DNA from: Pollenia angustigena
Taxonomy: Eukaryota; Arthropoda; Insecta; Diptera; Polleniidae
DNA length: 64,000 nucleotides
Direction of reading: 5' to 3'
NCBI GenBank assembly: GCA_930367215.1
Contig: OV884057.1
Span: 264,448,339 to 264,512,338 of the forward strand
In this document: piece after piece, positions 43,900-55,859 of the stretch
Numbering within the stretch: the stretch's first letter is position 1
How the letters are laid out: each line of letters opens with the position of its first letter
Made by a program: the position numbers and the translations under genes
Notes under the pieces: model-generated
The model's database searches: none
What the model was told of the DNA's origin: nothing
What the model saw: only the letters and a program-made list of their open reading frames with translations

Positions 43900-45200
43900 T
43901 CGGGTGTTTTTTTCAGTGGTATAGAACTTCGAATTGAAATAAAACACAAGAAAATCGTTTTAATGACCATCAATTTGGCTTTATTGGAAGGATAATTTTA
44001 TGCCATTAATGTTTAAATATGATTTTAGGCATGTGGCCGCCGCGGCTGGCTCGAATAAAGCCAATTCTACAGGTCCAATTTTCAACCACTTTTTCGAGCA
44101 TATGGGGTCGTATGTCGGCAATAACGCCACGAATGTTGGCTTCCAATTCCCCTAACGTTTCTGGTTTGTTGGCGTAGACGAGCGACTTCACATATCCCCA
44201 AAGAAAATACTCCAATGGTATCAAATCACACGATCTTGGTGGCCAATTGACAGGTCCATTCCGCGAAATTATGCGCTCATCGAATGTTTCCTTCAATAAA
44301 TCGATTGTGGCGTGCGCTGTGTGGCATGTAGCGCCTCTTGTTGGAACCACAACTCATCCACATTCATGCCATCCAATTCGGGAACAAAATAGTCGGTTAT
44401 CATGGCTCTATACCGGTCTCCATTAACGGTAACTGCCTCTCCAGCATTATTTCGGAAGAAGTATGGCCCAATGACTCCACCAGCCCATAGAGCACACCAA
44501 ACAGTCAGTTTTTGTGGATGTAATGGCGTCTCAAGGGTCTCATGTGGATTCTCTTCACTCCAAATGCGGCAATTTTGCTTGTTGACGTAGCCATTCAACC
44601 AAAAATGAGCCTCATCACTGAACAAAATTTTGCGATGAAAATCAGCATCGAGATCAATCTCATTTTCGGCCCATACACCAAAATCACGACGCTGCATGGT
44701 CTCGCGGCTTTAATTCTTGCATAAGCTGGATCTTGTAAGGTCGCAAGCCAAGATCTTTGCGCAAAATCTTCCATAAAGTTGATGGACAAAGCTCCAATTG
44801 CTGTGCACGGTGGCGAATCGATTCATTCGGGTCCTCTTCAACACTTTGCTCTACAGCGGCAATTGTTTCTTCGGTGCGCACTGTTTGACGTCTCTGCGGA
44901 TGCGTATTATCACATAGAGTAAACGTAGTGCGAAAACGATCCATGGTTAACCGAATTAATTGCTCTGATGGACGATTATGTCGACCATAAAATGGACGGA
45001 GCTTGCGGTAAACTTCGCGAACTGAACCGTTATTTTCGAAATAAATTTGCACGATTTGCAAGCGTTGTTCTTTTGTCAACCTGTTCATGATGAAATGGCA
45101 AACCAAACTGAACATAAATGACATTAGAGTTGCCAGATTTGACCACAAAATGCCAGTTTTATCTCTATTCGAAAAACAAACCTGTAAAAAAAACACCCGA
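43900..45200 (-). mobile_element. mariner element, full length
   Basis: 1301 bp with inverted ends TCGGGTGTTTTTTT (43900 and, inward, from 45200) and TA on both sides (43898-43899, 45201-45202). The interior is almost wholly a transposase coding region on the minus strand (45088-44006). The length is normal for mariner. Two single-base frame breaks make the copy inactive, yet the ends and most codons are well preserved, pointing to a fairly recent insertion. Confidence 0.92.
44006..45088 (-). pseudogene. mariner transposase with two frameshifts
   Basis: Starts MNRLTKEQRLQIVQIYFE at 45088, a DUF4817-type helix-turn-helix of insect Tc1/mariner proteins. A second helical region (RHRAQQLELCPSTLWKIL) follows. 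The first frame break is near 44693, after KPRDH, where one extra base fits. The middle frame carries RRDFGVWAEN, FSDEAHFWLNG with the first catalytic Asp, and VWCALWAGGVIGPYFF. In FQQDGAT the Asp codon has lost one base at 44336-44335, shifting to ATCHTAHATIDLL. The last frame has NWPPRSCDLIPL with the third Asp, 36 residues after the second by my count. It ends in TAA at 44008-44006. Confidence 0.9.
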
Positions 45201-45406
45201 TATATTGTATTTTTTTTACATTTTACCTTAGCCTTCCGTTGGAAAGCAATGAGGTATATTGAATGTACAGAAAAATTTACAATTATTAGACACCAGCAGA
45301 ATGTAATGCATTTTCTGGCCCGCTACGGCCGTCGTCAGCATTCTTTGTGTCTCACTGGATAGTGTTACTTTATAAATTGAATGTATTTAACTCAACTATT
45401 TTAACA

Positions 45407-45570
45407 AATAGAAACTGGGAATTATTTCCTTCCGAAGGTAACTTTATATTACAAAAAAGCTTTATAAAATACATAACTGAAATTTAGCTCATAGAATAAA
45501 TTCGAAAAATGAAAAATGTTGAATATAATATAAAGTTACCTTCGGAAGGAAATAATTCCCAGTTTCTATT
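45407..45570. repeat. Foldback with perfect 45-bp arms
   Basis: Arms 45407-45451 and 45526-45570 are exact inverted copies (starting AATAGAAACTGGGAATTATT). The 74-bp core between them is the exact inverse of 43771-43845. No transposase is present. Confidence 0.9.
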
Positions 45571-45871
45571 TAATTATTTTCTCTAAAATGAGTAGATAAG
45601 ATATTTGTATAAAATTTTTACACAATATGAATAACGATATGGCGATGAACTCCATATTATTAGCTTTTAGGCGGCCCTATTTTCACTGTGAATTAAAGAA
45701 TTTAAGCTCAACCATAATATGCATAGCCTTGCTTAACCTACTGTCAAAAATTAACAAAAAGTCTCTCAAATATATTTAAAAAACAAAATTCTTATTCGCT
45801 TAACAGTTTTATTTGAATAATATCTTTAGTTTTTCTTAAATCTTTGGATGAAGTTTCCTGACGATCTGGCC
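45571..45871. other. Non-coding stretch
   Basis: AT-rich gap between the foldback and the MITE; nothing seen. Confidence 0.45.
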
Positions 45872-45874
45872 TAA

Positions 45875-46157
45875 GTAACCAGTGAAATGCGCATAGGAAT
45901 GGCTAATCCCATCAACAATAAACTTTAGTTTGTCAATAGTATGAAATGGGAATTTAGCACATTATAACGAAACCTTGATAAACAAAACATTTGATTTCGT
46001 ACGGAATGTGCGATTAGATTCGCACCTTGCTTAAGCAAATGACAGAGTCATTAAACTTAGCAAAAAGTTTCCTTAAGTTGAATATGGTTTGCCTCATATA
46101 ATTTACATGTATTCGCTCATTCGCTTAAGCCAACTTGAGCACATTGTGGTTGGGCCT
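45875..46157. mobile_element. Harbinger-type MITE, diverged inverted copy of 38972-39266
   Basis: The right end read inward gives AGGCCCAACCACAATGTGCT. It then aligns with the left half of copy 1 (CAAACCATATT, AACTTAAGGAA, GCTTAAGCAA, ATCGCACATTC). TAA is outside both ends (45872-45874, 46158-46160). The left end is more decayed. Confidence 0.75.
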
Positions 46158-46373
46158 TAAAATACATCAGCTCAAAAATCAGGGTTTTTGAGTTATGACT
46201 CTATTGCAGCAAAGGCTCGTTATGTATTGTACTTTTCAATTAAAAAGGGAAATTTATTTTTTTTATTATTTGTTGAAGTTAAAGAAACGACCAACCAAAA
46301 AAAAAACATTTCTAAAAAATAAAACTCCATCATTTAAACAAAAAAAAATCTTAAAATATACTACTAAGTATAA

Positions 46374-47553
46374 TCACCCTTATTCTATTTGGCGTCGTCA
46401 ACAGTAAACAACGCCGTTTTTTATGTTTTGTTTCAATTTCGTATTCCCGTTGGCAATATTGCCATATTTCGATGACTGTTAACATATGTTTGGTATTTTC
46501 TAAGAAAAATTGGCATTGCTGTTGCCTTAAATTGCCCTTGATTTTGTCGTCGGCATTGTTAGTGTTGTCTTGTGCTGCTTTGTGTCGTGTTTTAAAAATT
46601 TTACGTTATGGTTGGCTGCAATTTTGATTTCTACGGCGGTTTTGATGTTTTTCTTCATTTGTGTTGTGTTTGGATATATTTTTTGTGGATATAATTGAAA
46701 AAATTTAAATAACAACTAAGCGCCAGTTCGAGAAGCTAGTAAGAATGGCTTGTAAAAAATCCATCACTAGCCAGAGGATTATGAAGGGTCTCTTTTCCTA
46801 ATAAATTAAATATCCCTTGCGATTAAAGTAGAGATGGTGGTCTTGTTTTTTTTTTTTTTTTTTTGAGCTAAAATTTTGATGTGGGTTCCGTCCACACAGC
46901 CAATTACACCTGGAAATGCTGCTTTTTAAAGAAATGCAACTTTAATTTATCCATTGTGGACAAAGTTCTCTCTTCATGACTTCCAGAGTCTCAGACAACA
47001 TTTTTAAACTAGTGGCTGGGACAGTCAAAAGTTGAAATAATTTCCAACGCTGAGCTGGTACGATCCCTGGGCCAAAAAAAGCAATGTTGCTGCAAATATA
47101 TTGTGTTTGGAACAAACGTTCCCTTTTTTAAATGAGGCTCTACTATTTCCAACACACGTTTAAAAGAAAGTTTATTCAGCCATAAATAACTTTCAAATCT
47201 TAAAAAGTTTAAAATAAAAATCCATTAGGCACTTGGGAAAATTTAATATAATAAAAAAAATTTTCATTTAAACATTATTTTTTTACAAACTAATTTTTAT
47301 TTAACTTAAAATTTGCACAAACAATACAGAATTTTTTTTTTCTTATAAAAAAACAGTAAACAAAATGAATCAGCTGATTTTAATATTAGAGATGTGTGCT
47401 GTATTTTATTAACATTATCGATAAATAGTCAACGGCGTCATAATACTCTTACAAAATACCAATTTAACATAGAATTGATGTTGTCTTTGATAAGAATTGC
47501 TGTTGCCTTAAAATTGCCGTTGTTATTGCCGACGCCAAATAGAATAAGGGTGA
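46374..47553 (-). mobile_element. PIF/Harbinger element, decayed
   Basis: Perfect inverted ends TCACCCTTATTCTATTTGGC (24 bp in all, to GTCG). The interior encodes a ruined Harbinger nuclease on the minus strand. The target duplication is not clear (TAA left, ATA right). Confidence 0.85.
46740..47165 (-). pseudogene. Harbinger nuclease (DDE_4-like) relic
   Basis: The minus strand gives LLFLAQGSYQLSVGNYF, then after stops and frameshifts KAAFPGVIGCVDGTHIKIL, which carries the first catalytic Asp in DGTH. An A-run expansion (18 bases) follows, then YFNRKGYLIY, matching the YNRKGYHSxN block of Harbinger nucleases. The third acidic block and the Myb-like companion gene were not found. Confidence 0.82.
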
Positions 47554-47663
47554 ATATAATATAATTTTAATATAATATATAATAATTGTTTATCTCTCTT
47601 ATTTGTAACTTCAATTTTATTTTTATTTTCATCTAAAAAGATACCAATCAACTCAAACAGACA

Positions 47664-47746
47664 GGGTCCAAATTACGGTATTCGATATCTACCAAAATTC
47701 CAATAAAATTTAAATGGGATTGAAATCGAATACCGTAATTTGGCCC
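47664..47746. repeat. 83-bp palindrome (GGGTCCAAATTACGG)
   Basis: The left arm GGGTCCAAATTACGGTATTC pairs with the right arm ending GAATACCGTAATTTGGCCCC, with one mismatch over 23 bp. It resembles a minimal MITE; no clear duplication. Confidence 0.7.
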
Positions 47747-48278
47747 CAAAATTGCTTAATGAGAACTCAAAATCACTCAGCCGCGATTTACGATTCCTCT
47801 AATTGTTAAATTAATGGACTAATTAACAATAACTGGCCTATCATACAATCTTACACATACTAATTAATTAATTATTTCGTGTTTTTTTTAACAAATTACA
47901 AACAATAAAAAATTATTTTGATTTTATCACATAAAAAGCAAATAAATTTGTATGAGATATTATATTTTTAATAGATCGCATTTAAGACAGCCTTTAAATT
48001 CAGAGTTTATTACAAAATACATTCAGTCACGATATTCTATTTTTATTTAATTACATTTTCATTTTTCATTAACACAATTAAATATTATTTTATTTTTAAA
48101 ACTCATTCTCATCCCAAACTAAAATAGATATTTACTTAATTTTGAATAAATTAACACCGTAACAATTTAGATAATACGTAGAATGAAGTACTTCTTAGTT
48201 AAGGGCATAATAAAATTTTTAATTCAAAACTTTTATATATATTTAAAGAAATTTGCATCTTTTTCTCTGACTGAAATA
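47747..48278. other. Non-coding AT-rich stretch
   Basis: Nothing seen beyond A/T runs. Confidence 0.45.
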
Positions 48279-48286
48279 TCCATGAC

Positions 48287-49050
48287 CAGCGTTGCCACAA
48301 CCAAAAAAAAAATTTGTTACCAAAAAAAGTAAAAATAAATTAACCAAAAGCGAAAAAAGTAACCAAAATTATTTTGTATCAAATGTGCATACTATTTTAT
48401 TCGCACTTCAGTTGAAATATATATCTAAAGGAGAAAGTGTGTATGTTTGTGTCTTGTAGGCTCATAAGCCCCTGGACCGATTTTTATAAAATTTAAGAAC
48501 AGAAGGCTATATAGCTATTCGAAATGTTTAGTGGACGTGCACCTTCTAACAAGGTTAACACTTATTTTTGCCAATTTTAAAAACTTTATGAGCTAGAGCT
48601 TTCAACCTTTTTATATAAAGAGCTCTTGCAAGTAAAACTTTTTAAGTCTTGGTATGTAATTATGGTATCAATATGCTAAATTTAACTAAATTATGCGAAA
48701 TAGAATCCAATTAAATGGGATGGGATCGGAAGAGCATTTGACTTATCGTTAACCTAGAAAAGTGTTTCAGTAAGACCTATGAAGAATTTAAAGTAGCAGA
48801 TAATGACCATCTACACTTAAATGTATACATTTACCCTACATGGTTAAGTTGATAGTCTGTTAAAGTTTAAGCTTTTTTAAGCAGATAATTTTTAAGAGTC
48901 AAAAAAGCGGCGCGGGTAATTCTGGTTCCAAAACAAAAAATTAGTTATTTTTGTGTTGAAAAAAAGTAACCAAAATGGAAAAAAGTACACAAGTACAGAT
49001 TGCAAAAAAGTAACCAATTTTGGTTAAAAGTAACCAAAACGGCAACGCTG
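48287..49050. mobile_element. hAT-type element, perfect 8-bp duplication
   Basis: Starts CAGCGTTGCCACAACCAAAA and ends AAAACGGCAACGCTG. TCCATGAC lies directly on both sides (48279-48286, 49051-49058). Subterminal GTAACCAAAA motifs recur near both ends (48318-48366, 48967-49036). 764 bp, no hAT transposase frame, so non-autonomous. Confidence 0.92.
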
Positions 49051-49058
49051 TCCATGAC

Positions 49059-50004
49059 ATGGTTGATATTACATTTAGAGCAATATTGGCGAGAGCATGA
49101 TCCAAAGAAATCGTAAATATTCATACCAAAATATAGAAAAATAAAAATCTTCATAAATGTTCGTCCATTTCATGAAACATTTGCTGCAGAAACTTTCTTT
49201 AGGTTTCTTTAGAAATTTCATTCGTGTCCATTTTTAGTATATGAGAAATTTCCCATTTTGGGTTTCTTCCTCGAAACAACAAATTCACAAAACCTGCATG
49301 TACATGAAACAAATTACACTTTTACTCACGGGAATGGTATCTAAATAGATTCAAAAATCGAATTTTTCGATCTACTTTTTAATTTCTTTTTATGAAACTG
49401 ATTAATTAAATTTAATAAATTTGACTGGAGGATTTTGGTAAAAAAAAAATTCTTTGTTAATCGAATGACTAGTTTCTTTGCTGAGTTACAAAAATGAAAT
49501 TAACTTCGATCACTTTCTTAGCCGAATGTTAAAGATTTGTAGAAAATTATGTCCAGTGTCACCTGTAGGTGACACCCCTATAAAATCGGAAATAGCAATA
49601 TTTGTTTTTATTTTGATTTTTTACTTAAATTATTTGAAAGGAAAATCAGTTTTGTTTTCATTACTGAAGGTATGGAAATTGCCGGGTTAATTAAGCTTAA
49701 GAAAACAAACTTTAACAGGGCACTGATATTGCAAGGATGCACAAATATTCCCTAGCAATTGGGTCTGTGATTGGATAAATTGCTTTGTGTTTTCCCGACT
49801 TTTTTGGTGAATTTAAATTTCGACCACAGACAGGTCTAATTAAATATCGGCATAATGAAACTGTTGTTTGTGTTTCAATAGTTTATTATTATTATCGTGA
49901 AATTCCCAACGTATATTAATGACTACCATAAAGTTGGGAAGTATACCAAGCGTTTATAGGTGAAACTACAACTGTATTTTACTTAAAACTTATCAAACTG
50001 CACA
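49059..50004. other. Non-coding stretch
   Basis: No gene. The near-palindrome GTGTCACCTGTAGGTGACAC at about 49556-49575 is the only structure seen. Confidence 0.45.
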
Positions 50005-50192
50005 TGGGCATTTCCAGCGAAAAATCTTCTTTTTGTTACGTAAAGTAAATTAGAATTGTTTTTTCAAAAATGTACTTTTTATGTTTTGGTGTAAAGCGCA
50101 TATTAAGTAACAAATCGGATAACATTTGAACAACATGGGCCCAAAATTCAAGCTTATTTCATTGCTGGCGTTACGTTACAAAAAGTACACAT
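50005..50192. mobile_element. Partial copy of the TGGGCATTTCCAGCG MITE
   Basis: Starts TGGGCATTTCCAGCGAAAA and shares TTGAACAACATGG, TTCA-GCTTATTTC and CTGGCGTTACG with 59438-59646. Its right end stops short of the terminal motif. Confidence 0.6.
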
Positions 50193-53100
50193 ACATACCT
50201 ACACGCGCAAATGTATAGCCAAATTGAAATTTGCAGTGGTATTGTTAATGTTCATATTTTATTTATATAATAAAGATTGAAAAAATTATCGATTTCAGTA
50301 TAAAATCGCAGACGTAAATTCGATTGCAAGAAATCGGGGTTTTTTTGCTTTCACTGTCAAACTCTAGTTTTTCGCAGCAAACGTTTCATAATGTGAGCGT
50401 GCACTAATGAACTCGTGTGTTTTTTTTTCTTGTTATGTTTGCGTAATACACTTATGAATATTTGGCATTTTGTCAAGAAGACTTGGGGAATTAAATAAAA
50501 ATAACTTAGAATCGAACAAGAATTGTTTCACTCGAAATTTTGCGAAAAATTATGGAAAATATGTAAATAAGAGCACGTAAGTGTGCAGTAGAAAATGGCA
50601 ATTACTTGAGAGATAAAATTTTTCACTGTGTTTAAAAAAAAAACTAAAATAAAATGTTATAGTGAACCCAAACCCCCATCGGCCATTTTGGGCCACCCAG
50701 TATATGCATTTAACCGTAGGAACGCAGTTGCTTCGTATGAACGTAGTAGCGTACGACGTTTATTCGTTGTCAAATTAAGACGTTTTTAATTTCAAACAAA
50801 GGCATAACATAACTGGCGCAAACATACGTCGACTTAAATCTAATTCTAATTCATACGCCGCGGCGGTTGCCACCATATTGTCACAGAGAAAAAAATAAAT
50901 ATGCGTATGTATGCACATTATGATACTGTAGTCAGTTTAGATAAAGATCGGCTAATAAATTATATTTCCCATATAAAGGCCACTCCTGAAATATTCTCAT
51001 TCTCGGTCGATAGTATTCCAGTCGAGCACAAAAAGTATCAAAAAGTCTCCTAATTTGTAAATTAGCTGCATTGAGTTTTATTTTAATTTTATTATTTTTT
51101 TTATAAAATTTCTCAGCTTTCATGCCCAAATTGTATATTATTGTTGTTTTGCTGTGCCTGTGGTTGTTTTTGATTTTTGTTTGTTATCAAATTTAAGACT
51201 GGTAATTCTCAATTGGTTTGTAATTGATTTAACAAATTTACGAAACATACAACGCTTTAAATAGATTAATGGAAAAAAAAAGTGAAAAAAAAATATTTTT
51301 ATCATGTGTCAATATCAATAAATATTATTTCGAGAACATAGTGATTAGGAGATTGAGTAAACTGGAGCAATTGGCGCTCATGAAATAAATCTCTCATTCT
51401 CTGCATGTTTTTGGTCAGGCTAAATAAGTTTCATTTTTGAAGTTGCATTTCGATGAAAATATTTTAATATGTTGATTCTTTCAAACACATAATGCACCAT
51501 CGCTATCATCATTTTCTTCGTGATCATCATGTTGGGAAAATGTTATAATGACGTATCACTGTTGACTATTGTTGGTTTTTTTTCTGATTCGTCCAATTTA
51601 TTCTGACTGACTGACCGACCAACCAATTATCAAAATAGTGACTTTTTTAAAAATTTCATGAGAATTTTGTTCAATTACAATGTGGACAGTGGCTGTGTGC
51701 CAAGAATTGTTAAAAAAATTAAATTTATTCATTTGGGTTCTTAGTCAGTCCACCTCTTCAGATTTAGTATTGCCGTAAGTGTTTGTTGTATTTCTGTACA
51801 TGCATCTAATAGAACAACAACAACAAAAAGAGCAATTTAATTGCATCAAACAGCAGAGTTCATTGCAGCGAAAATATCAGCAGAATGAAAAACAATTCAG
51901 AATCAAAACAATTTCAAATGGTCAACTAACTGTGTTCTGTCGTCGTGTTTACCGAGAAAATTAAATTACAATTTTATTACGAAATTTTATTTTTCGAAAC
52001 TTTTTGCTGTTGCCATTGTTTTCTTAAAATACAACATGTATCTAAAAATGAGATGTTTAGTTGAATTTAAGTCAGTTAAATAAAATTCTAATTTGGTATA
52101 AATTAAATCATTTTAAAAGAATTTAATTTTTTCAATTTAAGTGTTTGCAAATGGTTTTCTGGTCAAGATAAATTTGGATTTCCCACGAAAATAAAAACAG
52201 ATTAATATTTAATTAAAAGAGAAAACATTTCCACTTATTGAAGAAAATTGTTTTGCATTTGTCACCAAAATTTTTGTTTATTTTTTTATGAATCACTTTA
52301 AAAATTATAATTATTTTTTAGAGAACAAATAAATCTTTCAAAATAAATAAGTAAATTTTCATGTTTTTAAAGCGAGAGCGTAATTTAAAGAAAATTGATT
52401 CATTTTTCTTTGTTCGTCGTCACATTATTTTTGAAAGAACATTTTTAATAAGTTCAACACGACACTTAATTATGGTTTTATTATTAAAAAACTCGCATCC
52501 CTTTTAATAGGCTTTTGTGTAAAAATAGATCGGGAAGCAAAAAGCCAAGTTAAAATATATTGAATCAACATGAGCTTTAAGCAATTCTACAATATTTTTT
52601 CTGGAAATACCCATCTTCTATTAAAACTAATCACCAAGTTCCACCTTAAATAAATTTTAAGCAGGGGACGCAAATTTTTGTAAAATATAAAATGCTGATA
52701 AAAAATAAGTTTCTTTTTGCATTCTACAAATTAATCCTATTTAAGCAAAATATTGTTTTACGTCACACCATTAAGATCAATGCCAAAAGATCACTTGCAA
52801 TCAGAAAAAACATGCCAAAGATGATCAAATGTTTGCTTATTATTTCTTTAGGTATCACTATCACGAGGTGTTTGCATGATTACTTTCATTAAAACGATAA
52901 AATATGTGGAAATGCAATGCAACGCCCTTAGCCAATAATCGTGGTTTTTGTCTTTGATTAACACAATTTACATTGCGTGCAATAGATGGGAATAATTTAT
53001 TTCGGAAAACCAAGGAGTATCTAGAGAAAGAAAAACTAGAAAATATGTTAAGAGAGAACAACGAAAATTTTTCAATAAATAATTTTGAACTTTACAGCCC

Positions 53101-54560
53101 TGATTAATAACTTTATTACAACAGCTCATTCTTTTATAAAAATTGTAAAGATATTGATCTTGACTAACATTTCTATATGGTTACTTATGACCAGTGTTGC
53201 CAGCTCTTCATCAGCAGCAATGCCGCTCAAAATATTTCCAAAACTGTATCATGACTAGGTGGGAAGGTAGGAAGAAAGACTAGAGTTAAGTCAAACTTCT
53301 TACCGTCACCCAGAGACAAATATGGACCATTGTGAAACTAAAAAGAAGGAAAGGGAAAGCACAAGCAATAATGGAAACTTATATCATAAAAAACAAATGA
53401 AAAAGGGTATATTTCACAATTTGCAGACTGGTATTGTTTTTTACAACTGACGTGTCTAATTTCCCACTGCAAAATGCATACATGTCGTGTGTTACCTTAA
53501 TAACGTTGCTTCTGTAACAGTCTAGCGGTTTTATCTCCATTTTTTATTTATATTCTGTGAGTTTTATTAAACAAAAAAGTAAACACCACTGTTCACGATA
53601 CAATGTTGACGCTCTTGTTTATGTGTGGCTTACCAGCTAAAGGCTAAGCGGAGGAAAACGGTCCGTCTTCCGCTTTTGTTTAGATATGGCTGAAAGGGTT
53701 ATTGGAAGTAAAAACCAATAACGACTTAACAATTGGAAGCTAACATTAATCGCGTATTCGTGGCCAACATTTGAATAAAACTATTTTTAAAAAATAAATG
53801 TCCAAGATTATTTTTTCGGAATAATAAAGATTCCGACATTCAGTTCTATTTTAAGAGTGTGAATTTAAATAATAGAACGGTCTAAATGGATCACCCTTTA
53901 CATCATTTATTTTTACCGCAAAAGAATGTGTGAATAGGCTGAACATAATTGTTTTCCTACATTCATATTTGTACTATGAAACAGTCTACTGCCTTTCTGA
54001 TATTTTGTTGTGCTTAATTTTATAAAATGTGTTGTCTTTGTTACCAATACTTTATTAATATTTTCTCCAGCTAAAGTCAAATTTAATCATTGAAAACTGC
54101 TTTACTCTAATTAGACAACAAAATATTTTCATATCCACTTAACGATAAAAAAAAAAATTGAGCTGTATTGTACGACAATTTTTTATAACAACTGGCTGAT
54201 AAGTTAAGCCAAATGTAGTCTACTAAAAAAAAAATAATTAACAAAATATTAGGAACTATTTCACTAAAGCCATAAATCTAATTTTGGTTAATTTTATTCC
54301 GATCGAAAGTTTTTTTTTTTATTAGTTTTTTCTAATAGTTTTTATTAATTAATTGATTTAAGACTGGGACATTAAAAGAAAGTAAGAGTGCTTAATTCGG
54401 CTGTGTCGAAACTTTAATACCATTCACCATATTCTTGAAAAGCCAATTTATTCTTTATAGTTAAAAAAAAAACAAAAGTGCGATTCAACCCAAGAGAAAA
54501 TGTCATGTAATACAGTGTCTTAGACAACTCACCCACTAACACATATTATCAAACATAATT
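50193..54560. other. Long non-coding stretch
   Basis: No supportable gene in 4.4 kb. Short open frames at 50932-51129, 51779-51964 and 52692-53061 have no recognisable domains and overlap chance frames. Two small signals: CAGTGTTGCCAGC at 53192, a lone hAT-like end without a partner, and AAGTAAGAGTGCTTAATTCG near 54380, a fragment of the next repeat. Confidence 0.5.
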
Positions 54561-54564
54561 AAAA

Positions 54565-55540
54565 AAAAAACAAGTAAGAGTGCTATATTCGGCTGTGCCG
54601 AATCTTATATACCCTTCACCATTGTGCGAGCAGGATACAGAGCAACTAGACAAAAACTAAATAATTGTTACATATGTATACATACATATTTATTATACTT
54701 TAAACTTCATTATAAATAAAATTTAAAAAGCGAAAACTGGTAAATATTTGTTTTAAATCGTTTTTAGAACATAAAAAAAATTAAAATATAAAAAAAAAAT
54801 TCTTTAGAAAAAACCAAGATTCAAACCAGGGAACTCTCAGTTTCTAACTTAACACACCCCCTAGACAACTTTGTTTTCGTTTATCTTTTTGGCGAGTTTT
54901 TAAGTAGCAAAAAAACACAAAAATTCCTAGTTTCTATTTGTAAAAATTATTTCGTTAAATAGATGAAATAATAAAGAAGGGTGATAACGAAAATCATATT
55001 GGGCATTATGCTAGTATATCGTTAGCTAAAATGCAAAAAGACGTTACTAACAAAAAATTCAAAATCATGTTTTTGATTGATTATTATAAATGCCATTGAA
55101 CTACATGTCTTCACAAAATTTTACACTTCTGCGATCAAAAATTGCGTTTTTATTAACAAAAAACAAAGGGACGTAACTACAAGTGTGTTTATTTTATAAA
55201 TGAAAAACAAAATATAATGAAATGGTTTCCTTTGAAAACTGTTGAAAGAATTCCATGGATGACTCATTAACGCATGTTTTCTGACATGTTTATAGTTTTC
55301 ATTTAAACAATTTTTTTTGCTACTCCTGTAAAATTATATTTTTGTTTGTTACGTCCTTTTGCATTTTAGCTAACGATATGTAAACAATTGAGGGGCATCA
55401 CATGGTTAAATCAAGTTCTCTCCTCATAAGGACCCAGAATATATATACTTTATAGGGTCTTAGATCAATATTGTAGAAATTACAAACGGAATGACAAACT
55501 TATATATACCCTTTTCCACCTGAGGTGAAGGGTATAAAAA
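54565..55540. repeat. TATACCCTTCACC dispersed repeat, longest copy
   Basis: Begins near AAGTAAGAGTGCTATATTCG then TATATACCCTTCACCATTG, and ends ACCTGAGGTGAAGGGTATA. The two borders are roughly inverted. AAATTACAAACGGAATGACA lies near the right end. Broken pieces occur at 16797, 17484, 54380 and 55860. No coding capacity; the class of element is unknown to me. Confidence 0.7.
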
Positions 55541-55647
55541 AACTATTTTGAGTACATTTTTTATGTTTTTATTTGTTATTTGTAAAAAAGCAACAACAAA
55601 AACTTCAAATTAAAATAAAAAAAAAATACAACAACAGGGGATTTTAT

Positions 55648-55832
55648 CAGGGCTTAAAAAACTGCAGTCGAAACCAAAAACTGTCGAACAAAAAACGAAA
55701 ATTTGTGTACAAATTTTTAATTTTTGAGAAGGTTTGACAGCGACGGTTTACATTAATTGAACAGTTTTTTTGATCAACGACAAATGAAGAAATTGCAGTT
55801 TTTCCACTTTGACTGCAGTTTTTTAAACGCTG
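55648..55832. mobile_element. hAT-type MITE, copy 2, perfect 8-bp duplication
   Basis: 185 bp, starts CAGGGCTTAAAAAACTGCAG and ends GACTGCAGTTTTTTAAACGCTG in its last bases. GATTTTAT flanks both sides (55640-55647, 55833-55840). Interior blocks (TCGAAACCAAAAACTGTCG, TTTGTGTACAA, AATTGCAGTTTTT) match copy 1 at 23701-23908. Confidence 0.92.
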
Positions 55833-55859
55833 GATTTTATGACAAAAATTATAGGCAAT

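Noticed and set aside
49556..49575. Regulatory operator at the palindrome GTGTCACCTGTAGGTGACAC
   Set aside because: A single short palindrome in non-coding DNA with no gene nearby is not enough to call a site.
53192..53204. A complete hAT element starting CAGTGTTGCCAGC
   Set aside because: No partner end GCTGGCAACACTG or 8-bp duplication was found to the right.
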